Shown here piece by piece: positions 1-7,939 of a stretch of DNA of 36,544 nt; the first letter of the stretch is position 1; each line of letters begins with the position of its first letter. The notes beneath the pieces are model-generated. The model was given only the letters and a program-made list of their open reading frames with translations. It was not told the origin of the DNA and searched no databases. The DNA comes from Lautropia sp. (GTDB taxonomy: Bacteria > Pseudomonadota > Gammaproteobacteria > Burkholderiales > Burkholderiaceae_E). The translations under genes and the position numbers were made by a program. The stretch covers positions 1-36,544 of the forward strand of contig JAUMZD010000039.1 in NCBI GenBank assembly GCA_030528325.1, given 5' to 3'.

Positions 1-2
1 AA

Positions 3-56
3 CTGTGCTCGGCGGGGCCGATTTTCGCCTTCGCGATTCCTACCGCCCAAGCTCCC
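3..56 (+). repeat. Intergenic repeat, copy A
   Basis: This is one copy of a family of about 50 nt whose core reads CTCGGCGGGGCCGATTTTCG followed by CCTTCGCGATTCCTACCGCC and CAAGCTCC. It starts about 20 nt beyond the stop codon of the minus-strand YbjQ gene. Its right end can pair with the neighbouring bases (GCCCAGGCTCC against GGAGCTTGGGC on the minus strand, one G-T wobble). No T-tract follows, so a plain intrinsic terminator is not shown. Copy A may be cut off by the window edge. Confidence 0.75.
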
Positions 57-76
57 AGGAGCCTGGGCTGATCGTT

Positions 77-430
77 TCACCGGACTTTGACCGCGGTGCC
101 GCTGACGGCCACCATCATCATGCCGTTGGTCTCGCCCATCACTTCATAGTCGAAATCGATGCCGATGATGCCGTTGGCGCCCAGCTCCCTGGCCGCGCTG
201 ATCATCTCCTCCATGGCTGCCTGACGGGCGCCTGCCAGCGAGCGCTCGTAGCCACCGGCGCGACCGCCGACGACGTCACGCACCGAGGCGAACATGTCGC
301 GGAAGATGTTGGCGCCAATGACGGCCTCACCCGTGACCACGCCGAAGTACTGGGTGACCATGGCCGGGTCTGCCGGTGCCACGGTGGCCAGAAAGAAATC
401 CTTGTCGTTCTTGCGGGAAAACCAGCCCAT
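77..430 (-). CDS. YbjQ family protein (UPF0145, DUF74)
   Basis: This 117-residue cytoplasmic protein matches the small YbjQ/UPF0145 family, sometimes called a heavy-metal-binding domain family, in which proteins of about 105-115 residues form oligomers of unknown function. The family signature is plain: YFGVVTGEAVIGANIFRD around residues 28-45, VGGRAGGYE around 54-62, and the C-terminal GIDFDYEV and VSGTAVKVR segments. There are no membrane segments or signal peptide. The ATG start at 430 is supported by a CAGGAG Shine-Dalgarno about 7 nt upstream. It is the first gene on the minus strand here and stands alone, with intergenic repeat copies on both sides. Family membership is secure; biochemical function is not known. 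Confidence 0.9.
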   Translation of the reverse strand: MGWFSRKNDKDFFLATVAPADPAMVTQYFGVVTGEAVIGANIFRDMFASVRDVVGGRAGGYERSLAGARQAAMEEMISAARELGANGIIGIDFDYEVMGETNGMMMVAVSGTAVKVR

Positions 431-598
431 GTCTTGCTCCTGTCAGATGAAGGGACAGGGGCAGTGTAACGGTTTGGGGCATGGCCGGAGAAGAGGCTGT
501 CGGCGATGACGGCCAGCCAGCAGTGGATGTCCGACGGGGCGGCAAAGCCGATGCGGGCCGGAAACTGGCCGCGCCAGTCCATTTTTCACCCGCTTCCT

Positions 599-622
599 GC
601 CCCATGGCTTGAGCCATGGGGC
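599..622. repeat. Perfect 11-bp inverted repeat
   Basis: GCCCCATGGCT and AGCCATGGGGC are perfect inverted arms separated by TG. It sits directly beside repeat copy B, which contains a second hairpin, CGGGCAC-AAACT-GTGCCCG (630-648). The pair lies downstream of terC (minus strand) and upstream of the YbjQ gene. Neither strand shows a T-tract after the stem, so I call it a structured spacer and not a terminator. The rest of the 431-725 spacer shows no gene I can support. Confidence 0.6.
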
Positions 623-697
623 GGCGAATCGGGCACAAACTGTGCCCGGCGGGGCCGATGTTCGCCTCTTCGCGATGCCTGCCGCCCCAAGCGCCTG
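618..697 (+). repeat. Intergenic repeat, copy B (long form)
   Basis: This copy carries the core GCGGGGCCGATGTTCGCC followed by TCGCGATGCCTGCCGCC and CCAAGCGCC. It also has a left extension, GGGGCGGCGAATCGGGCAC, shared with copy C. It ends about 28 nt beyond the stop codon of the minus-strand terC gene. An internal 7-bp hairpin lies at 630-648. Confidence 0.75.
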
Positions 698-725
698 GAA
701 GCAGGGGAAACGGCGGGCAGAGGCC

Positions 726-1439
726 TCAATGGGATGCCGGTGGGGCGCTGCCCTTTTTCTTCCGGCCGGCGATCAGGCCGATGATCAGCACCAGCAGGGC
801 ACCAGCCACCTCGGCCCCGTACTTGATGTGGGGCAGATAGGGCGCTGCATGGTCGACCACGGCAATGTCCGTCACCATCATGCCACCCGCGATCCAGCCC
901 AGCAGCATGCCGCCCAGCGTGATGATGATCGGGAATCGGTCCATCAGCTTGATGACGAGCTGGCTGCCCCAGATGATGATCGGCACACTGACGAGCAGAC
1001 CGAAGATGACGAGCGGCAGCTCGTTTCCACCCCCCGCGTTCTGGGCAGCGCCGGCAATGGCGATCACGTTGTCGATACTCATCACGAGGTCGGCGATGAT
1101 GACGGTACGGACGGCCACCCACAGGCGATCCGAGCTGGCGATGTTCTCGTGTCCGTCGTCATGATCCGGGATCAGCAGCTTGATGCCGATCCACAGCAGC
1201 AGCAGCCCACCCACGAGTTTCAGATAGGGGATCTGCAACAGCGCCAGCGCGAAGAAGATCAGGATGACGCGCAGGCCGATGGCGCCGACCGTACCCCAGA
1301 TGATGCCGAGCTTGCGTTTGGCCGGTTCCAGCTTTCGGACGGCGAGCGCAATGATGACGGCATTGTCGCCACCGAGCAGAATGTCGATGAGGATGATCTG
1401 CCCGATGGCGACCCAGAACTGAGAGGAGCTGAAATCCAT
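726..1439 (-). CDS. TerC family integral membrane protein (YjbE type)
   Basis: The 237-residue protein is a TerC-superfamily inner-membrane protein of the YjbE subgroup. Two related halves carry the diagnostic membrane-embedded acidic motifs: GGDNAVI at residues 23-29 and MSIDNVIAI at about 120-128. About seven hydrophobic segments cover most of the length, and it ends in a short basic tail. TerC proteins are linked to tellurite resistance and, in several bacteria, to manganese export or metal loading of exported proteins; which applies here is inference. The ATG at 1439 begins MDFSSSQFW, as in relatives. It stands alone, flanked by repeat copies B and C. Some TerC genes lie behind a yybP-ykoY manganese riboswitch, but I see no convincing match in the roughly 100 nt upstream. 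Confidence 0.9.
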   Translation of the reverse strand: MDFSSSQFWVAIGQIILIDILLGGDNAVIIALAVRKLEPAKRKLGIIWGTVGAIGLRVILIFFALALLQIPYLKLVGGLLLLWIGIKLLIPDHDDGHENIASSDRLWVAVRTVIIADLVMSIDNVIAIAGAAQNAGGGNELPLVIFGLLVSVPIIIWGSQLVIKLMDRFPIIITLGGMLLGWIAGGMMVTDIAVVDHAAPYLPHIKYGAEVAGALLVLIIGLIAGRKKKGSAPPASH

Positions 1440-1526
1440 GCAAATGACTCCGAACGACGAGGGAGAGCTAGGGGCGTACAGCCCCGACAGCTGTACAGTT
1501 TAACCTGCAATCCGTGGCATTCCTTC

Positions 1527-1602
1527 GGGGCGGCGAATCGGGCACGAACCGTGCTCGGCGGGGCCGATTTTCGCTATCGAGATTTCTGCAGTCCAAGCTC
1601 CG
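1527..1602 (+). repeat. Intergenic repeat, copy C (long form)
   Basis: This copy shares with copy B the left extension GGGGCGGCGAATCGGGCAC and the core GCTCGGCGGGGCCGATTTTCG. The right third is more diverged (ATTTCTGCAGTCCAAGCTCC). It lies between terC and the cysW stop codon, about 35 nt beyond that stop on the minus strand. Confidence 0.75.
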
Positions 1603-1637
1603 AGGCGCTCGGGTGGCAGGCACCGTTCCGCTCGATG

Positions 1638-2495
1638 TCATGCACGGCGCTGGCCGGCGTGGCCACCATGGGCTTGGCGTTTCTCCAGCCACGTCTTCAG
1701 CACCAGCGTGAGCAGCGCCATCAGGGCCAGCAGCGAGGCTGCCGTGAAGGCGGCCGCCGTCTTGTAGTCGTTGTTCAGCTGCTCGACCAGCAGGGGCAGC
1801 GTGAGCGTCTGGTTGATCGTGGCCCCCGAGACGACGGAGACGGCACCGAACTCGCCGACGGCCCGGGCGTTCGTGATCACCACGCCGTAGAGCAGCGCCC
1901 AGCGGATCTTCGGCAGGCTCACCTTCCAGAAGATCTGCCAGCCGCTGGCCCCCAGCAGCAGGGCTGCCTGTTCTTCCTCGTCGCCCTGCGTCTGCATCAG
2001 CGGCATCAGCAGTCGCGCCACATAGGGCGAGGTCACGAAGATCGTCACCATGATGATCCCGGGCCAGGCGAACATCAGCTGGATGTCATGTTCCGACAGA
2101 TACTGGCCCAGTGCGGATTCGGCACCGTAGAGCAGCAGGTAGCACAGACCTGCCACCACGGGCGAGGTGGCATAGGGGATGTCGATCAGCGCGATCAGCA
2201 GCCGGCGCCCCCGGAACCGGAAGTGCGTCACGCACCAGGCGAACATCAGCCCGAAGGCCAGGTTGATCGGGATCGTGGCGAGCGTGGCCAGCAGGGTCAG
2301 CCCGAGCGCGTGATGCAGGTAGTCGGCCGACAGGTTCTCGACGAGCAGTGCCCAGCCACCGCTGGCCACCTGCGCGAAGATCAGCACCAGCGGCAGCACG
2401 AGCAGCAGCACCGCGATCAGGATGCCCAGGGCCAGCAGCAGCCATTGCACGGTGCTGGCCGGTTTGCGCGGATAGGGCGTGTGCAGGGTCTTCAT
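1638..2495 (-). CDS. cysW: Sulfate/thiosulfate ABC transporter permease CysW
   Basis: This is one of the two inner-membrane permease subunits of the sulfate/thiosulfate importer. The 285-residue protein has about six membrane helices, starting with a long hydrophobic stretch at residues 16-40. The permease coupling loop toward the ATPase is visible around EEEQAALLLGASGWQIFWKVSLPKI. The CysW-typical motif GEFGAVSVVSGA follows, and the length matches the family. Its ATG overlaps the stop of the upstream cysT gene (ATGA), indicating translational coupling and a shared sbp-cysT-cysW mRNA. The ATPase CysA is not adjacent; it is on the other strand at 8983. The C-terminus is basic and carries no domain. 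Confidence 0.93.
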   Translation of the reverse strand: MKTLHTPYPRKPASTVQWLLLALGILIAVLLLVLPLVLIFAQVASGGWALLVENLSADYLHHALGLTLLATLATIPINLAFGLMFAWCVTHFRFRGRRLLIALIDIPYATSPVVAGLCYLLLYGAESALGQYLSEHDIQLMFAWPGIIMVTIFVTSPYVARLLMPLMQTQGDEEEQAALLLGASGWQIFWKVSLPKIRWALLYGVVITNARAVGEFGAVSVVSGATINQTLTLPLLVEQLNNDYKTAAAFTAASLLALMALLTLVLKTWLEKRQAHGGHAGQRRA

Positions 2496-3334
2496 CGTGG
2501 ATGCTGTCCTCTCATCCAGCGGGATTGCAGCAGTTGCAGTCCGAAGAGCAGCACGAGCGAGGTGATCAGCACCACCGAGGCGATGGCCGCCGCCGCGCCA
2601 TACTCGAACTCCTGAAGACGGACGAAGATCATCAGCGAGGTGATTTCGGTCTGGAAGGGGATGTTGCCGGCGATCATGACGACGGCGCCGAACTCGCCCA
2701 GGCTGCGGATGAAGGCCTGGCTGGCGCCTGCCACCAGGGCCGGCATCAGCGCGGGCAGGATCACGCGCAGGAAGATCTGTCGCGGCGTGGCGCCCAGCGT
2801 CCCGGCCGCTTCCTCGACCTCGTGGCCCAGATCCTCGATCACGGGCTGCACCGTGCGCACGATGAAGGGCAGGCTCGTGAAGATCATCGCGATCACGAGG
2901 CCCGGGTAGGCGTAGGCGATCTGGATGTCCCAGGCCGAGAACCAGCGACCGATCCAGCCACCTGGTGCCAGCAGGGTGGCCAGCGTCAGCCCGGCCACCG
3001 CCGTGGGCAGGGCGAAGGGCAGATCGATCAGGCTGTCGAGCAGGCGTCGCCCTGGGAAGTCATAGCGGGTCAGCACCCAGGCCAGCAGCAGCCCGATCAG
3101 CGTGACGCAGACGGTCGAGATCAGCGCGCCGCCCAGCGTGACGCGGTAGCTGGCGACCACACGTGGGTCGGAAATGGCGGCCCAGTACTGCGCCCAGCCC
3201 AGGTCGGCGGCATGCCAGAGCAGGGCAGCGAGCGGGATCAGGATCACCAGGTGCAGATAGAGCACGCTCGTGGTGAAGGTGAGGCCGAAACCTGGCAGGA
3301 TCGGCTGCCGGGTGAAGAAGCGCAGCTGGTTCAC
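2492..3334 (-). CDS. cysT: Sulfate/thiosulfate ABC transporter permease CysT (CysU)
   Basis: This is the second permease subunit of the sulfate importer, with 280 residues and about six predicted membrane helices. The recognisable stretches are PGFGLTFTTSVLYLHLVILIP near the N-terminus, PFALPTAVAGLTLATL in the middle, and the coupling helix EVEEAAGTLGATPRQIFLRVILP. The conserved GEFGAVVMIAGN follows, all typical of the CysT/CysU family. It starts 28 nt after the sbp stop and overlaps cysW by 4 nt. It should pair with CysW in the membrane, receive sulfate from the periplasmic binding protein and be driven by CysA. I see no strong Shine-Dalgarno ahead of the ATG, so translation may depend on coupling to sbp. 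Confidence 0.93.
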   Translation of the reverse strand: MNQLRFFTRQPILPGFGLTFTTSVLYLHLVILIPLAALLWHAADLGWAQYWAAISDPRVVASYRVTLGGALISTVCVTLIGLLLAWVLTRYDFPGRRLLDSLIDLPFALPTAVAGLTLATLLAPGGWIGRWFSAWDIQIAYAYPGLVIAMIFTSLPFIVRTVQPVIEDLGHEVEEAAGTLGATPRQIFLRVILPALMPALVAGASQAFIRSLGEFGAVVMIAGNIPFQTEITSLMIFVRLQEFEYGAAAAIASVVLITSLVLLFGLQLLQSRWMRGQHPR

Positions 3335-3362
3335 GGGAAGGCGCGGTAGGCAAGCAGGGGCA

Positions 3363-4421
3363 TCAGCGCCGGCGGGCCGCCATCAGCTGGTCGAGCGTGG
3401 CGCCGCTGGCGAAATGATCCTTCTGGATGCCGGCCCATCCACCGGGCAGCGTGGCCGGGTTCACCAGCCGGGTCTCATCGAAGCGCTTCGCGTGGGCGGC
3501 AGCCACCTCGGCGTTGGTCGGCCGCAGGTTGTGCTCGGCCAGCAGCTGTTGCACGGCCGGGCTGTACTGGAAATCCAGATAGGCTTTGGCCACCTCACGT
3601 GTTCCCTTGGCCTCGACCACCCGGTCGACGATGGCCACCGGGAATTCGGCCAGCACGCTGACGGGCGGCACCACCAGCTCGAAGCCCTGATCCTTGAAGG
3701 CGGGGTCTGCGATGATGTTCTTGATTTCCGATTCGAAGGTCAGCAGTACATCGCCTTGACCATGCTGGGTGAAGGCCACGGTGGCGCCACGTCCGCCGGT
3801 GGGGAAATTCTCCACATTGCCGAGCAGGGCCGACATGAAGTCCTTGACGGCCTTGTCATCGCCCTGGAAGGCTTCCTGGGCATGGATCCACGCGCCCAGA
3901 TAGGTGTAGCGGGCATTACCCGAGGTCTTGGGGTTCGGGAAGACCAGCTTCGTGCCCTCCTTGGCCAGATCGCTCCAGTTCCGGATGTGCTTCGGATTGC
4001 CCTTGCGCACCATGAAGGCGATGGTGCTGTAGTAGGGTGAGCTGTTGTTCGGGAACTGGCTGGCCCAGTCGCTGGCGACCAGCTTGCGGCGGGCCAGGAT
4101 GTCGATGTCCGTGACCTGGTTGAAGGTGACGGTGTCGGCCTTCTTGCCCTGGATGATGTCCTGGGCCTGACGCGAGGTGCCGCCGAAGGACTGGTCGATC
4201 TTCAGCTTGCCGCCGCTGGTCTTCTGCCAGTGCTCGACGAACATGGGATTGATCTTCGAGAACAGCTCGCGTCCCACGTCATAGGTGGCGTTGAGTATCT
4301 GCAGATCCTTCGGGGCGTCGGCAGCCTGGGGCTGCGTGGCGGGCAGGGCCAGGCCCAGGCTGACGGCGCTGAGCGACAGGAAGCGGATCAGTTCGCGGCG
4401 TGAGAGGATCGGTGACGTCAT
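3363..4421 (-). CDS. sbp: Periplasmic sulfate-binding protein
   Basis: This is the solute-binding subunit that delivers sulfate or thiosulfate to CysTW in the periplasm. The start chosen is the ATG at 4421, giving 352 residues. The frame is open further to a TTG at 4487, but the inner ATG opens a normal signal peptide: basic TSPILSRRELIRF, a hydrophobic core, and cleavage near ATQPQA-ADA. Sbp/CysP family motifs are clear: LNATYDVGREL near the mature N-terminus, QSFGGTSRQAQ, KADTVTFNQVTDID, NPKTSGNARYTYL, and GRGATVAFTQHGQGDVLLTFE. Double arginine in SRRELIRFLSLS resembles a Tat motif, which is worth noting but weak. It heads the sbp-cysT-cysW operon. A candidate LysR-type operator lies about 80 nt upstream. 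Sulfate and thiosulfate specificity cannot be separated here. Confidence 0.93.
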   Translation of the reverse strand: MTSPILSRRELIRFLSLSAVSLGLALPATQPQAADAPKDLQILNATYDVGRELFSKINPMFVEHWQKTSGGKLKIDQSFGGTSRQAQDIIQGKKADTVTFNQVTDIDILARRKLVASDWASQFPNNSSPYYSTIAFMVRKGNPKHIRNWSDLAKEGTKLVFPNPKTSGNARYTYLGAWIHAQEAFQGDDKAVKDFMSALLGNVENFPTGGRGATVAFTQHGQGDVLLTFESEIKNIIADPAFKDQGFELVVPPVSVLAEFPVAIVDRVVEAKGTREVAKAYLDFQYSPAVQQLLAEHNLRPTNAEVAAAHAKRFDETRLVNPATLPGGWAGIQKDHFASGATLDQLMAARRR

Positions 4422-4498
4422 GGCATGAAGGATGCTTGCGGAAAGCGCCTGATCATGGCAGCTGGCCACGATGCGGCCAACGATCAATTTTCATCGTC

Positions 4499-4519
4499 CT
4501 TATGCAAGGAATGCATAAG
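4499..4519 (-). promoter_or_regulatory. Candidate CysB operator upstream of sbp
   Basis: CTTATGCA-AGGAA-TGCATAAG is a perfect 8-bp inverted repeat with a 5-nt spacer. It contains the LysR-family T-N11-A pattern (ATGC-N7-GCAT), is AT-rich against its surroundings and ends 78 nt upstream of the sbp start. A CysB-type regulator is encoded at 10202-11146, so CysB is the natural candidate to bind it. That pairing is inference. The rest of the 4422-4660 spacer shows no gene. Confidence 0.6.
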
Positions 4520-4660
4520 CAAGGGTGCGCAGCTTCGTGCGCCTTACATACCGGGGCACCGTTGCCAACCCCTTGAAGCCATGGAGGATGCTGCGGGCTT
4601 GGCGCCTTGTTCTGCACGCCCAGAGGGGCTTTCGCGGGGACGAATAAGTGCGTAACACGC

Positions 4661-5617
4661 TCACATCAGCCCCTGGCTGCGCAGCACGGTGATGCCGATG
4701 GCGGCCGAGAAGATGGCGCCGAAGGTGGTGATCGCGATGATGTTGGCCGCTGCCACGTCGTTGCCGCCCATGCTCCTGGCCATCACGTAACTGGCCGAAG
4801 CCGTCGGCATGGCCGACATCATGAAGAGCACCCCCATCGGAATGCCGGAGAGCCCGAAGGACAGGCCCACGGCGACCGCCACCAGTGGGGCGACGATCAG
4901 GCGGCCCACACTGGCCTTGAGCGAGATGTCGGAGGTTCTGAGTACCGAGCGAATGTCGAAGGTGGCGCCGGCGCAGAGCAGGGCGATGGGCAGGGCCATG
5001 CTCGCCATGTAGTTGGCGGTCTGCATGATGGCCCCCGGAATGGGAACTTGCAGCCGTTGCAGGATCAGGGCCAGCACGATCGCCACGATCAGCGGATTCG
5101 TCAGGATGTTCCGGGCCACATGGCGCAGCTTGGCACGCCAGCTGCCGCTGCTGGTGCGGCTCAGCGCGATGACCGACAGCACGTTGTAGAGCAGCGTGAT
5201 CACGCCGACATAGACGGCGCCTGCGGCCAGCCCGGCGTCGCCGTAGGCGTTCAGCACGAAGGCCAGCCCCATGATCGCCATGTTGCTGCGAAACACGCCC
5301 TGGACGAACACGCCCTTGTCCCGCGCGTCGGGCACGCCCCGCCAGGCGTACAGTTCGGCCAGCAGATAAAGCGTAAAGGTCGTGATGGTACCGGCCAGCA
5401 GCAGCACGGCTTGCTCCCCATACTGGATGTCGTTCTCGGCCAGCTTCGAGAACAGTAGCAGCGGCAGGGCGTAATTGAAGACGAGGCGGGAGGCCCTGGC
5501 GGCAAATTCCGGATCGATCTGGCCGCTTCGCCGCAGGATGAGGCCAAAGCCCAGCATCAGCGCGCTCGGGAGCGTGACGTCGAGAGCAAACAGGATGGCA
5601 TCGAGCAGGCCGGTCAT
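4661..5617 (-). CDS. AEC family transporter (auxin efflux carrier type permease)
   Basis: This 318-residue inner-membrane protein belongs to the AEC superfamily (membrane transport protein fold, PF03547), which carries small organic acids such as malonate or malate out of or into the cell. About ten hydrophobic helices occur in two five-helix halves. Typical segments are LPSALMLGFGLILRRSG at the N-terminus, VFNYALPLLLFSKLAEND, GVFRSNMAIMGLAFVLNAYG in the crossover region, and the C-terminal MPTASASYVMARSMGGN. The length is normal. It lies between sbp and the Kef-type antiporter, all on the minus strand, with a 73-nt spacer containing a hairpin before it. Nothing shows the substrate; a link to sulfur metabolism from position alone would be a guess. 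Confidence 0.88.
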   Translation of the reverse strand: MTGLLDAILFALDVTLPSALMLGFGLILRRSGQIDPEFAARASRLVFNYALPLLLFSKLAENDIQYGEQAVLLLAGTITTFTLYLLAELYAWRGVPDARDKGVFVQGVFRSNMAIMGLAFVLNAYGDAGLAAGAVYVGVITLLYNVLSVIALSRTSSGSWRAKLRHVARNILTNPLIVAIVLALILQRLQVPIPGAIMQTANYMASMALPIALLCAGATFDIRSVLRTSDISLKASVGRLIVAPLVAVAVGLSFGLSGIPMGVLFMMSAMPTASASYVMARSMGGNDVAAANIIAITTFGAIFSAAIGITVLRSQGLM

Positions 5618-5649
5618 GGTGTCGGAGGTGTGTCAGGAGGTCAGCAGGG

Positions 5650-5683
5650 CTCCAGCCCCGGCCGTCCGGCGTCGGGACTGGAG
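5650..5683. repeat. Inverted repeat downstream of the CPA2 gene
   Basis: CTCCAGCCCCG and CGGGACTGGAG form an 11-bp stem (one wobble) around a 12-nt loop that itself contains GCCG-TCC-GGC. It lies 7 nt beyond the stop of the minus-strand antiporter gene. No T-tract follows on either strand, so it is a possible transcript-end or processing hairpin and not a classical terminator. Confidence 0.5.
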
Positions 5684-5690
5684 GAAGGGA

Positions 5691-7580
5691 TTACACACCC
5701 GAAGCTTCGTCATTGCCAGATGTCTGGCGGTCGGCTGGCACCAGATGTCCCTGTGATTTCTCGATCAGTGCCTTGACCATCGCATCGGTCTTCTTCTGTT
5801 CGGCTCGCGCGGCCGACATCATCGCCTTGTTTTCGAACGGATCCAGCTTCGAGTCGTAGCTTCGTGCCAGCACCGTCATGCTTTCCAGATCACGCGCCAG
5901 ATAGAGTTCGCCGATCTGTTCGGCCAGCGGCCGGTTCATGCCCAGCAGCTCCAGCGCCCGCTTGCTGCTGCGGATGGCCGCATCGAGACTGTCTCGCACG
6001 ATCTCGTCGGCCCCGGCACGGTAGAGGTCGAAGGCGGTGAGCCGGCTATGGGCACGTGTCACGATCTTGATACCGGGGTTCACCAGCCGCGCGAAGCGGA
6101 CGATCGAGATGGCCTGCGCCGGGTTGTTGATGGCCACGACCAGCAGCTCGGCCTGCGCCACACCCGCCGTCAGCAGCAGCTCGGTACGGGAGGCATCGCC
6201 GAAGTAGGTCTTGACCCCGTAGCGCCGGAAACCGGCCACCATCGCGGGATCGTGTTCGATGACGGTGGTCTTGAAGCCGCTGGCCGACAGCACGCTGTTG
6301 ATGATCTGGCCGAAACGCCCGTGTCCGATCACCAGCACCGGGTGCTGTTCCTCGATCGGATCGGCTGGCCGCCCCGTGGCGGCCCTCGTCGCCAGCGGGG
6401 CGATGACGCGGTCGTAGAGCATGAAAAGGGCAGGGGTCAGCAGCATCGAGATCGCCACCACCAGCAGCAGCTCCCTGGCGATCGCGGCGGGCATGATGGC
6501 GTGGCTGACGAGGAAGGCCAGCAGCACGAAACCGAATTCGCCGGCCTGTGCCAGGCCGAGGGCCAGCAGCATCCGCGCCGGACGATCCAGCCGGAACAGC
6601 CGGCCCAACAGCAGCAGCACGATGATCTTCAGGGCCATCATGCCGAGTGTCATCAGCAGGATGGGGCCGAAGTGCTCGAGCAGCAGGCGGAAGTCGATGC
6701 CGGCGCCGACGGTGATGAAGAAGACCCCGAGCAGCAGCCCCTTGAAGGGTTCGATCTGGCTTTCCAGCTCGTGCCGGAACTCGCTGTTGGCCAGCACCAG
6801 CCCGGCGAGGAAGGTGCCCAGTGCCGGCGATAGTCCGATCTGGGTCATCAGCAGCGCGATGCCGATCACCAGTGCCAGCGAGAACACCGTCACGATGTCC
6901 CGCAGGTTCAGTGAGGTGATGTAGCGGAACACCGGGGTCGCCAGAAAATGCCCGCCGACGACGATGAAGGCGATGGCCCCGAAGATCACCAGCGTCTTGA
7001 TGACATCATCTTGCCCACTGAGCCAGTTCTCCGGTTCCTGTCCGCTGATGGCCATGCCCAGCTCGGGCTGGGCCAGCAGTGGCAGCAGCGCCAGCATCGG
7101 AATCACGGCGATATCCTGCAACAGCAGGACGGAGAAGCTGGCCTGGCCGCCACGGCTCTTCAGCAGGTGCTTCTCCGTCAGGGTCTGCAGCACGATGGCG
7201 GTGGAGGAGACGGTCAGCACGCAGGCGGCTGCGATGGTGATGGACCAGTCCAGGCCGAGCAGCAGCCTGCCCGCCGCAGCCAGCACGGCGATGGTGGCGA
7301 TCACCTGAAGGCTGCCCAGACCCAGCACCTGATGGCGCAGTTGCCAGAACTTGCGCGGCTCCTGTTCGAGGCCCACCAGGAACAGCATCATCACCACGCC
7401 GAATTCGGCCACATGCTGCACCTCCTCGGTTTCCCGGCCCACCAGGCCGAGGACGGGCCCGATCAGGATGCCGGCCAGCAGATAGCCGAGCACGGAGCCA
7501 AGCCCCAGGCGGTTGGCGATGGGAACGGCTACGGTGGCCGCCGCCAGATAGACGAAGGTGTTGGACAGCAGGTCGGTCAT
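5691..7580 (-). CDS. CPA2 family cation:proton antiporter with RCK domain (KefB/KefC type)
   Basis: The 629-residue protein joins an N-terminal membrane exchanger domain of about 12 helices (residues 1-385) to a cytoplasmic RCK/TrkA-N domain (from about residue 410). The exchanger has the family segments NRLGLGSVLGYLLAGILIGP near the start, VSSTAIVLQTLTEKHL, and LSPALGTFLAGLVLANSEFRHELE. The RCK domain opens with the Rossmann-type VLVIGHGRFGQIINSVL and continues to a typical GDASRTELL. Such proteins exchange potassium or sodium for protons and are often gated by nucleotide or glutathione adducts. KefB and KefC names are often given, but glutathione gating is not proven by sequence alone. The ATG at 7580 begins MTDLLSNTFVYLAAA, as in relatives. 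Confidence 0.9.
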   Translation of the reverse strand: MTDLLSNTFVYLAAATVAVPIANRLGLGSVLGYLLAGILIGPVLGLVGRETEEVQHVAEFGVVMMLFLVGLEQEPRKFWQLRHQVLGLGSLQVIATIAVLAAAGRLLLGLDWSITIAAACVLTVSSTAIVLQTLTEKHLLKSRGGQASFSVLLLQDIAVIPMLALLPLLAQPELGMAISGQEPENWLSGQDDVIKTLVIFGAIAFIVVGGHFLATPVFRYITSLNLRDIVTVFSLALVIGIALLMTQIGLSPALGTFLAGLVLANSEFRHELESQIEPFKGLLLGVFFITVGAGIDFRLLLEHFGPILLMTLGMMALKIIVLLLLGRLFRLDRPARMLLALGLAQAGEFGFVLLAFLVSHAIMPAAIARELLLVVAISMLLTPALFMLYDRVIAPLATRAATGRPADPIEEQHPVLVIGHGRFGQIINSVLSASGFKTTVIEHDPAMVAGFRRYGVKTYFGDASRTELLLTAGVAQAELLVVAINNPAQAISIVRFARLVNPGIKIVTRAHSRLTAFDLYRAGADEIVRDSLDAAIRSSKRALELLGMNRPLAEQIGELYLARDLESMTVLARSYDSKLDPFENKAMMSAARAEQKKTDAMVKALIEKSQGHLVPADRQTSGNDEASGV

Positions 7581-7682
7581 GCCGTGATGCGGGCTGGTGA
7601 GGCGGGGTGGCCCCGATCGCGTCGCGCGGTTCGGGCCGATGGCCCTTCATGCCGTGCCGGCCCGGCAGGAAGGTGCAAGGGA

Positions 7683-7713
7683 GGCGGGGATTCCTGCCGC
7701 CCAAGCTCCTGAT
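7683..7713 (+). repeat. Intergenic repeat, partial copy F
   Basis: Only the right part of the family is present: GATTCCTGCCGCCCAAGCTCC. It lies in the 7581-7939 spacer upstream of the serine acetyltransferase gene. Partial copy G lies downstream of the same gene, so the two bracket it. The spacer otherwise holds no gene; a possible -10 (TATAGT at 7760-7765) has no good -35. Confidence 0.5.
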
Positions 7714-7939
7714 GATAAAGGCTGGATGGCCGGTGCTGCCAGGTATCGGCTTCACGGTTTATAGTTCCGGCATCAGCAGGGTTGATGCAGGGGGCACGTC
7801 GTGCCCATCAGTGTCGTGTCCGTCAGGCACGGACGGCTCGCTGCGATGGCCCGCCCAGGCTCCCCCTGCTGCTGGAACACGGAACCGGACATGGGGATGG
7901 ATTCGCATGGATTGCATGGATATCAGGAAAGGTAATTCG

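Noticed and set aside
470-582. Short minus-strand frame upstream of the YbjQ gene
   Set aside because: No ribosome site and it continues out of frame across ybjQ; likely chance.
1440-1540. yybP-ykoY manganese riboswitch upstream of terC
   Set aside because: TerC genes often have one, but I could not find its conserved internal loops; GTCGGGGCTGTACGCCCC on the minus strand is only a small hairpin-like stretch.
609-3349. Long plus-strand open frames opposite terC, cysW and cysT
   Set aside because: They are antisense shadows of GC-rich genes: His/Gln/Arg/Asp-rich translations with no family and no ribosome sites.
4422-4487. Upstream TTG start for the sulfate-binding protein
   Set aside because: It would place 22 residues before a normal signal peptide and would bring the start close to the candidate operator.
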